DNA of 43,414 bases. Origin: an uncultured Oscillospiraceae bacterium. Its GTDB lineage: Bacteria > Bacillota_A > Clostridia > Oscillospirales > Acutalibacteraceae. Below are positions 31,031 to 36,252 of the stretch, piece by piece. The stretch's first letter is position 1. Each line of letters begins with the position of its first letter. The notes beneath the pieces are model-generated. The model saw only the letters and a program-made list of their open reading frames with translations. It made no database searches and was not told the origin of the DNA. The DNA lies in NCBI GenBank assembly GCA_910587995.1, contig CAJUNS010000021.1, forward strand, positions 1 to 43,414, given 5' to 3'. The translations under genes were made by a program, and so were the position numbers.

Positions 31031-31366
31031 GTGCGAGAAATGGGCCGGTTTGGGTTTGAGGAAATGCAGGACATCCAGCGGGAACTGCAGGCAAAATATT
31101 TTGACCGGTGGGGTGGCCTGGAGCCCCGCAAGGGCCGGGATAGCCTGCTGTGGATGATGATTGAGGCCGGCGAAGCGGCGGATGTGATCAAAAAGAAGGG
31201 AGACCGTCCCATTCTGGAGGACCCGGATACCAGGCGCCACTTCATCGAGGAGCTCTGCGATGTGATGATGTATTTCAACGACCTGATGCTCTGTTATGGC
31301 ATCACGCCCAGCGAGTTGGAAGAAGTCTACTGGGCCAAGCACCGGAAGAATATGAGCCGGTGGTAA
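31031..31366 (+). CDS. MazG-like nucleotide pyrophosphohydrolase
   Basis: This 111-residue all-helical protein has the MazG/dUTPase-like metal motif: EAGEAADVIKKKGD (ExxExxD-type) and, 25 residues later, EELCDVMMYFNDLM (ExxD). Such enzymes hydrolyse (d)NTPs to NMP and PPi; the preferred nucleotide is unknown. The GTG start at 31031 has GGAG 6 bases upstream; ATG at 31040 (MGRFGFEE) is equally possible. It has its own consensus promoter. Confidence 0.9.
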   Translation: MREMGRFGFEEMQDIQRELQAKYFDRWGGLEPRKGRDSLLWMMIEAGEAADVIKKKGDRPILEDPDTRRHFIEELCDVMMYFNDLMLCYGITPSELEEVYWAKHRKNMSRW

Positions 31367-31386
31367 GGGATAATTCGAAAGGGCTC

Positions 31387-31415
31387 TTGAAACCTAGGCT
31401 CACATGTGTTATAAT
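31387..31415 (+). promoter_or_regulatory. Promoter of the antitoxin RNA
   Basis: TTGAAA (31387-31392), 17 bp and TATAAT (31410-31415). Transcription should begin near 31422, right at the first direct repeat. Confidence 0.8.
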
Positions 31416-31421
31416 ATAGCT

Positions 31422-31489
31422 AAGCTGATAAGTTCCAAAGTTCCACAATAAAGAAATCCCCGGAGAAAGCCACTTCTCCGGGGATTTTT
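31422..31489 (+). ncRNA. Antisense antitoxin RNA of a type I (Fst/par-like) system
   Basis: This predicted RNA of about 67 nt runs from the promoter at 31387-31415 to the bidirectional terminator at 31454-31489. Its 5' end carries TAAGCTGATAAGT (31421-31433) and TTCCAAAGTTCCAC (31433-31446). The same motifs occur in the same order and orientation at 31581-31593 (identical) and 31596-31609 (12 of 14). Because the toxin mRNA is read from the other strand, the repeats make the RNA complementary to the toxin's ribosome site, start codon and first seven codons. It also pairs with the toxin mRNA through the shared terminator. This is the logic of RNA II in the pAD1 par locus, which has a similar size. 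Confidence 0.8.
31454..31489. terminator. Shared bidirectional terminator of toxin mRNA and antitoxin RNA
   Basis: AAATCCCCGGAGAA (31454-31467) pairs perfectly with TTCTCCGGGGATTT (31474-31487), with T-rich sequence on both exits. It gives both RNAs complementary 3' loops. Confidence 0.93.
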
Positions 31490-31493
31490 GTGC

Positions 31494-31601
31494 TTACTTG
31501 CCCTTGCGTTCGCGGTCAAGCCACTTGCAGATGCAGTGGACAGTAACACCCGCTGCGACCGCTGCAATAAAGCTGACGAATAAGCTGATAAGTATTTCCA
31601 T
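31494..31601 (-). CDS. Small membrane toxin of a type I system
   Basis: This 35-residue peptide consists of a short start (MEI), one membrane span (LISLFVSFIAAVAAGVTVH), then CICKWLDRERKGK with a charged cytoplasmic tail. Size, single span and the KWLD-R/K tail resemble Fst/TxpA-type pore or membrane-damaging toxins. A near-perfect AAGGAGGTG (31607-31615) precedes the ATG by 5 bases. In the mRNA, CCTTCC pairs with GGAAGG (31612-31630) over part of that ribosome site, as in Fst mRNA, so translation is held back. Assignment to the Fst family itself is uncertain; the gene is too short for routine annotation. Confidence 0.8.
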   Translation of the reverse strand: MEILISLFVSFIAAVAAGVTVHCICKWLDRERKGK

Positions 31602-31648
31602 CGTTCCACCTCCTTCCTGCTGTCGGAAGGTTCAGGCAAGCACCCCCA

Positions 31649-31677
31649 TTTATACCATCCTACGACAAAAAGAGCAA
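31649..31677 (-). promoter_or_regulatory. Promoter of the toxin mRNA
   Basis: On the minus strand TTGCTC (31677-31672), 17 bp and the extended -10 TGG-TATAAA (31654-31649). The resulting mRNA would be about 190 nt. Confidence 0.6.
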
Positions 31678-31688
31678 GAAAAAAGCCC

Positions 31689-31738
31689 TTGACAAATACC
31701 CCGTGGGGGTATATAATAAAAATACCCCGATGGGGTAT
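31689..31738 (+). promoter_or_regulatory. csoR-copA promoter with two CsoR operators
   Basis: TTGACA (31689-31694), 17 bp and TATAAT (31712-31717). ATACCCC-GTG-GGGGTAT (31696-31712) fills the spacer, and ATACCCC-GAT-GGGGTAT (31722-31738) covers the start region. Both are 17-bp palindromes with identical 7-bp arms, 26 bp apart, matching the C/G-tract CsoR operator type. Copper binding to CsoR should release them. Confidence 0.92.
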
Positions 31739-31817
31739 ATAGTTACCGCAGTTCAAACGAGGCGATATCTCTTTTCAAGTGCGTTTACTATAATATCCAA
31801 GCTGTGGGAGGAAGACC

Positions 31818-32114
31818 ATGAGCTGTGAACACTGCCACAAAACCCGAGAGCGCTCGGATGACGAATACCGCCGCCTTTGCAACCGGCTCAGCCGTATTGA
31901 GGGGCAGATTCGAGGCATTCGGGGCATGCTGGAAAAGGAGGCTTACTGCATCGATATTCTGTCCCAGGCAGCGGCGGCCAACGCGGCGCTGAACGCCTTC
32001 TGCCGGGAGCTGCTGGCCCAGCACCTGCGCACCTGCGTGGCCCGGGACCTGCAAGCCGGGGACGACGGTTCGGTGGACGAACTGGTGAACGCCCTGCAGA
32101 AGCTGATGAAGTAA
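31818..32114 (+). CDS. csoR: Copper-sensing repressor CsoR
   Basis: This 98-residue all-helical DUF156 repressor has YRRLCNRLSRIEGQIRGIRGML and the Cu(I) ligands of the family in order: Cys in AYCIDILSQ (44), His and Cys in AQHLRTC (68 and 72). These C-H-C residues define CsoR rather than FrmR/RcnR relatives. An extra CEHCH motif sits at the N-terminus (3-7). It represses itself and copA at the two operators upstream. GGGAGG precedes the ATG by about 8 bases. copA follows after 73 bp. Confidence 0.95.
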   Translation: MSCEHCHKTRERSDDEYRRLCNRLSRIEGQIRGIRGMLEKEAYCIDILSQAAAANAALNAFCRELLAQHLRTCVARDLQAGDDGSVDELVNALQKLMK

Positions 32115-32187
32115 CCAAACGGCAAACACAAACCTTCCGGCGACCCTACACCGGGCGGACGGAGAGCCATTTAAAGGAGGTACTCAT

Positions 32188-34704
32188 TTGGAACAATATA
32201 ACGTGACCGGCATGACCTGCGCGGCCTGCAGCGCCCGGGTAGAAAAGGCCGTGGGAAAAGTCCCCGGCGTAACCGCCTGCTCGGTGAGCCTGCTCACCAA
32301 TTCTATGGGGGTGGAGGGTTCCGCCGCCCCGGCCGACATAGTGGCCGCTGTGGAATCCGCTGGATATGGTGCCGCGCCCAAGTCCAGCCGGCAGGCCGCG
32401 CCCGCCCCTTCTTCCGCCAGTTTGGAGGATCAGGAATTCCCCCGGCTGAAGAAACGCCTTTGGTGGTCCCTGGGCTTTTTGATGGCGCTCATGTACGTTT
32501 CTATGGGCCATATGATGTGGGGCTGGCCGGTTCCCCCTGTGCTGGCAGGCAACCATGTGGCCATGGGGCTCATTCAGCTGCTGCTTACCGGCGTGATTAT
32601 GGTAATCAACCAGCGCTTTTTCATCAGCGGCTTTCAGAGCCTGTGGCATCGTTCGCCCAATATGGACACCCTGGTGGCTTTGGGCTCGGCCGCGGCCTTT
32701 GGCTACAGCGCCTATGCCCTCTTCGCCATGACGGACGCTCAATTGCGCGGCGATGGGGCCGGGGTTATGGCCTACATGATGGAGCTCTATTTTGAATCCG
32801 CCGGGATGATTCTTACCCTGATTACCGTGGGAAAGATGCTGGAGGCCCGCTCCAAAGGCCGCACCACCGACGCGCTGAAGAGCCTGATGGACCTGGCCCC
32901 CAAAACCGCCACGCTGCTCCAAAACGGGGAGGAGGTCCAAGTGCCGGTGGAGCAAGTGCAGCCGGGAGACTGCTTTGTGGTCCGGCCGGGAGAAAGCGTA
33001 CCGGTGGATGGTATTGTGCTGGAAGGGGGCGGCGCGGTGGATGAATCCGCCCTGACCGGAGAGAGCGTGCCGGTGGATAAGGCCCAGGGAGACCGGGTCT
33101 CCGCCGCGACTTTGAACCGCTCGGGCTTTTTAAAATGCCAGGCCACACGGGTAGGCCAGGACACCACCCTCTCCCAGATCATCCAGATGGTCAGCGACGC
33201 GGCGGCAACCAAGGCCCCCATTGCCAAGGTGGCGGATAAAGTGTCCGGGGTCTTTGTGCCGGTGGTAATCGCCCTGGCGGCGGCAACCACAGTGGTATGG
33301 CTGCTTTTGGGGGCGGGCTTGGGCTTTGCCCTGGCCAGGGGCATCTCCGTGCTGGTGATCAGCTGCCCCTGTGCTCTGGGGCTGGCCACGCCGGTGGCCA
33401 TTATGGTGGGCAGCGGCCTGGGGGCAAAAAACGGAATCCTCTTTAAAACCGCCGTTTCCCTGGAGGCCGCTGGGCGCACGGAGATTGTGGTCCTGGACAA
33501 AACCGGCACCATCACCCAGGGGCAGCCCAAAGTGACGGAGATTGTGCCCGCCGGAGGCATAGACGAAGATGAGCTGCTGGTCTTGGCTGCCGCATTGGAG
33601 AGCCCCTCGGAGCACCCCTTGGCCACCGCCATTGTAGAGGAGGCCAGAAACCGGGGCCTGTCTGTGGTCCAGGCGGAAGAGTTCACCGCTGTGCATGGCC
33701 GGGGCGTACAGGGGAAGACCGGCGGCGCCAGCTGCCTGGGCGGCAACCGGGCCATGATGGAGGAGGCGGGAATCCCTGTCGGCTCTCTAAGGACCCAGGC
33801 GGAAGCTTTGGCCGGGGAGGGGAAGACCCCCATGTACTTTGCCAATGCCTCTCAAAAGCGCCTGCTGGGGCTCATTGCCGTGGCGGACGTGATGAAGGAG
33901 GACAGCCCGAAGGCCATTGAGGCCCTGCGGAACATGGGCATGAAGGTGGTTATGCTCACCGGCGACAACCAGCGCACCGCCCAGGCCATTGGCAGACAGG
34001 CCGGGGTGGATGAGGTCATCGCCGGGGTGCTGCCCGATGGCAAGGAGAGCGTCATCCGCCGCCTGAAGGAGCAGGGCCGGGTGGCCATGGTGGGGGATGG
34101 CATTAATGACGCCCCGGCCCTGACCCGGGCGGACATTGGCATTGCCATTGGCGCGGGCACAGACGTGGCCATTGACGCGGCGGACGTGGTGCTGATGCAC
34201 AGCCGCCTGTCCGATGTGCCCGCCGCCATCCGGCTGAGCCGGGCGGCTCTGCGGAATATCCACCAAAACCTGTTCTGGGCCTTTTTCTACAACATTGTGG
34301 GCATCCCCCTGGCTATGGGGCTGTTCATTCCCTTTGGGCTGACGCTGAACCCCATGTTCGGCGCGGCGGCCATGAGCCTGTCCAGCTTCTGCGTGGTGAG
34401 CAACGCCCTGCGGCTGAACCTGTTCAACCTGCGGGACGGGCGGCGCGACCGGAAGATGAACCATAAAAAACACAAGACAATGGAGGAAAGCACAATGGAA
34501 AAAACCATGAAAATTGAAGGCATGATGTGCGGCCACTGCGAGGCCCGGGTGAAAAAGGCTCTGGAAGCCCTGCCCCAGGTGGAGTCGGCCCAGGTGAGCC
34601 ACGAGACGGGCTCCGCTGTGGTGACCCTAAACGCCGGGACCCCGGATAGCGTGCTCAAGGAAGCGGTAGAGGCCCAAGACTATAAAGTGCTGGGCATCGA
34701 ATAA
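32188..34704 (+). CDS. copA: Copper-exporting P1B-type ATPase with a C-terminal CopZ domain
   Basis: CopA (838 residues) pumps Cu(I) out across the membrane. An N-terminal HMA domain (GMTCAAC, 8-14) is followed by eight predicted spans, the actuator TGES (290-293), the transport site CPC (393-395), the phosphorylation site DKTGT (437-441), SEHPLA and GDGINDAP in the nucleotide domain, and the Cu-type YN and MSLSS motifs in the last spans. A linker with HKKHK leads to a second HMA domain (770-838, MMCGHC with Cys781 and Cys784), which is unusual at the C-terminus. A TTG start is used, with AAAGGAGG 7 bases upstream. An internal ribosome site and ATG allow the last domain to be made alone. Confidence 0.95.
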   Translation: MEQYNVTGMTCAACSARVEKAVGKVPGVTACSVSLLTNSMGVEGSAAPADIVAAVESAGYGAAPKSSRQAAPAPSSASLEDQEFPRLKKRLWWSLGFLMALMYVSMGHMMWGWPVPPVLAGNHVAMGLIQLLLTGVIMVINQRFFISGFQSLWHRSPNMDTLVALGSAAAFGYSAYALFAMTDAQLRGDGAGVMAYMMELYFESAGMILTLITVGKMLEARSKGRTTDALKSLMDLAPKTATLLQNGEEVQVPVEQVQPGDCFVVRPGESVPVDGIVLEGGGAVDESALTGESVPVDKAQGDRVSAATLNRSGFLKCQATRVGQDTTLSQIIQMVSDAAATKAPIAKVADKVSGVFVPVVIALAAATTVVWLLLGAGLGFALARGISVLVISCPCALGLATPVAIMVGSGLGAKNGILFKTAVSLEAAGRTEIVVLDKTGTITQGQPKVTEIVPAGGIDEDELLVLAAALESPSEHPLATAIVEEARNRGLSVVQAEEFTAVHGRGVQGKTGGASCLGGNRAMMEEAGIPVGSLRTQAEALAGEGKTPMYFANASQKRLLGLIAVADVMKEDSPKAIEALRNMGMKVVMLTGDNQRTAQAIGRQAGVDEVIAGVLPDGKESVIRRLKEQGRVAMVGDGINDAPALTRADIGIAIGAGTDVAIDAADVVLMHSRLSDVPAAIRLSRAALRNIHQNLFWAFFYNIVGIPLAMGLFIPFGLTLNPMFGAAAMSLSSFCVVSNALRLNLFNLRDGRRDRKMNHKKHKTMEESTMEKTMKIEGMMCGHCEARVKKALEALPQVESAQVSHETGSAVVTLNAGTPDSVLKEAVEAQDYKVLGIE
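34495..34704 (+). CDS. copZ: CopZ copper chaperone by internal translation start within copA
   Basis: Inside copA, GGAGG (34482-34486) lies 8 bases before an in-frame ATG. Starting there gives exactly one HMA domain of 69 residues (MEKTMKIEG then MMCGHC), the normal length of free CopZ. No stop codon separates it from CopA, so the gene may produce both the fusion and a free Cu(I) chaperone. Alternatively, copZ was once a separate gene and the copA stop has been lost. The start site is seen; its use is inferred. Confidence 0.6.
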   Translation: MEKTMKIEGMMCGHCEARVKKALEALPQVESAQVSHETGSAVVTLNAGTPDSVLKEAVEAQDYKVLGIE

Positions 34705-34731
34705 AAGCCAACCCAGGAAACGCGAATCATA

Positions 34732-34773
34732 AAAAAAGGAGAGCAGGGGACGGAATCCCCGCTCTCCTTTTTT
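34732..34773 (+). terminator. Terminator of the copper operon
   Basis: AAAAAAGGAGAGC (34732-34744) pairs with GCTCTCCTTTTTT (34761-34773), with GGGGA/TCCCC inside. Confidence 0.95.
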
Positions 34774-34873
34774 ACTTGTACCGCCCTTTGTGCGGAAATA
34801 ATTCCATTTCCCTTTTGGCATTGAGCCCGCCCCGGTTTATGGGGCAGACGGAATGTTGCTTTCAATCCCCTTT

Positions 34874-35593
34874 TCACATCTCCACCTGTCCCCAGCGCCC
34901 TGCCTCCTGAAAGCCCAGCTGGGCGTAAAAGCCCTCGTTGGCTCCGTCTTTTCGCAGGGCGTACAGGGTCCGGCCGGGGAGCATGGACGCAATCTCCTGG
35001 ACCAGCGCTGTGCCCAATCCCTTCCGGCGGAATTCCGGCTCCACACCCAGGGCCGACAGCACCGCTTCCTTTTCCGTGACCGCCCCCGCTACCGCGCATC
35101 CGGCAGGCCTCCCGCCAGCTTCTATAACCAGCGCCCGGGCCGCACCGTGGCGCAGCCGGTGGGACAGGTCCAGGTAAAAGGCCTCCCAAGGCCCCGCCAG
35201 GCCTGCCCCTGCCAGCAGCCTGTAGACGGTTGGCAGGCGTATGTCTGGCTGCGGCCTGGCTGCGCCGGGAGCCAGCCGCTTAACCAGCACCGGCCCGGTT
35301 AAGGAGGGAGACAGCCCCAGGCTTTCCAAAACCGCCTGGGGTCCCAAGAGCGCTTCGGCCCCCAGCATACGGATAAAGGCGGCGGCTTCTTCCGGGTCCT
35401 GGGGAGTCCCGGCCAGGGTCAGGGCCCCGTCCAGCTGGCCGTAAGCGGCAAAGCCATCTGTCCAAAAGCGGGCAAAGTCCCGGTGAAAGCCATAGGCGGC
35501 CTCCACCGCCGCCAGCTTGCAGCCAAAGGCAGAGCCCTGGCACAGGCGCCGGAGCTCCGCCGCCTGGAGCGGGTCTTCTACAAAATGAATCAG
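34874..35593 (-). CDS. GNAT-family acetyltransferase with helical N-terminal region
   Basis: This protein of about 239 residues has a C-terminal GNAT domain (about 130-239): VLSALGVEPEFRRKGLGTAL is the acetyl-CoA loop (RRKGLG), ending YALRKDGANEGFYAQLGF. The N-terminal 120 residues are helical and unassigned. No ATG, GTG or TTG fits between the secG stop and the conserved part; the only ribosome site, GGGAGG, stands 8 bases before a CTG (35593) and 11 before an ATT, so a rare start codon is likely. The open frame continues upstream, but through the secG terminator and coding region. Substrate unknown. Confidence 0.75.
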   Translation of the reverse strand: MIHFVEDPLQAAELRRLCQGSAFGCKLAAVEAAYGFHRDFARFWTDGFAAYGQLDGALTLAGTPQDPEEAAAFIRMLGAEALLGPQAVLESLGLSPSLTGPVLVKRLAPGAARPQPDIRLPTVYRLLAGAGLAGPWEAFYLDLSHRLRHGAARALVIEAGGRPAGCAVAGAVTEKEAVLSALGVEPEFRRKGLGTALVQEIASMLPGRTLYALRKDGANEGFYAQLGFQEAGRWGQVEM

Positions 35594-35611
35594 TGGTTCC
35601 GCCTCCCAAAG

Positions 35612-35641
35612 AAAAATGCCCCGCAGCCGCGAGGCATTTTT
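35612..35641 (-). terminator. Terminator after secG
   Basis: AAAAATGCC (35612-35620) pairs with GGCATTTTT (35633-35641), extended by CGC/GCG. It lies directly after the secG stop and just before the GNAT ribosome site, so read-through may feed the GNAT gene. Confidence 0.88.
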
Positions 35642-35652
35642 CAAAAATCGGT

Positions 35653-35901
35653 TTATTTCACAAAGTACATTATGGCGTTGGCCACCAAAACCAGCACAAA
35701 GAAGCCGATGGCGATGACCTTGGTCCACCGGGACAAAAACGCGTCCACAGACCGGGCCTTATTCTTGGAGAGGAAGGTGTCCGCTCCGCCGGTAACCACG
35801 CCCATGTTTTTCTGGTTGCCCTCTTGCAGCAGCACCGCCACGATAATGGCGATGGAGAAGAGCAAAAGCAAAACAGCCAGAATGATCTCATATGGAGTCA
35901 T
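35653..35901 (-). CDS. secG: Protein translocase subunit SecG
   Basis: SecG (82 residues) is the small two-span partner of SecYE. It has the first span IILAVLLLLFSIAIIVAVLLQ, the family loop QEGNQKNMGVVTGGADTFLSKNK (split at 27-49), and the second span VIAIGFFVLVLVANAIMYF. The length and GGADTFL motif are typical. AAAGGA precedes the ATG by 9 bases. Often followed by rnr and smpB; here a GNAT gene follows instead. Confidence 0.95.
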   Translation of the reverse strand: MTPYEIILAVLLLLFSIAIIVAVLLQEGNQKNMGVVTGGADTFLSKNKARSVDAFLSRWTKVIAIGFFVLVLVANAIMYFVK

Positions 35902-36038
35902 AGCAGCTCGTCCTTTCTATAATCAGTCGCTTTTCTTATGTTACCATGTTTTTGGGGCTTTTGCAAGCCCTGAGCGAATTTTTTCTGATTTTTCTCCGGG
36001 CCGCGCATATTTCTCCTTTTGGGGGCTATGATAATAGC

Positions 36039-36202
36039 AAGCGGCAGGTCAGCGTTTGCGTACCCTTGGCAGACCGGATATCGCCCAACCGGGCCGGAAC
36101 AGCCTTTTGGCGGTTCTGAAGAAATATCCCGCCAAAGGGCTCCGGCCGCATGCCCCCTGGGAGAGCTGGCGAAAACCAGCCTTCCCAGGGGGCGAATTTT
36201 TT
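36039..36202 (+). ncRNA. Candidate structured small RNA
   Basis: The 351-bp gap between secG and the histidine kinase contains three hairpins in a row on the plus strand. GCAAGCG pairs with CGTTTGC (about 36038-36060). GGCCGG, AGCC and TTTGGCGG (36092-36113) pair with CCGCCAAA, GGCT and CCGGCC (36129-36147). A final stem, 36152-36169 with 36176-36193 (CCCCCTGGGA and GCTGG arms), is followed by TTTTTT (36197-36202), a good plus-strand terminator with no plus-strand gene to terminate. A weak -10 (TATGATAAT, 36027-36035) lies just upstream without a clear -35. I could not match it to SRP, 6S, RNase P or known riboswitches. Confidence 0.5.
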
Positions 36203-36252
36203 ACCGTATCTTGTTGTCCCCAGCCCCCTGGTTTGGGTGGGCCGGCGGGCTT

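Noticed and set aside
29782..31278. 498-codon minus-strand frame over serA and the MazG-like gene
   Set aside because: Shadow frame of two well-identified genes; no motif of its own.
31409..31756. 115-codon minus-strand frame across the toxin locus
   Set aside because: It runs through the terminator and the toxin promoter in another frame; the 35-codon frame has the ribosome site and membrane span.
36039..36202. SRP RNA, 6S RNA, RNase P RNA or T-box as identity of the hairpin RNA
   Set aside because: None of their conserved motifs (GGAAGGAAGCA tip, RNase P core, AGGGUGGNACCGCG) is present, and the 6S open-bubble shape does not fit.
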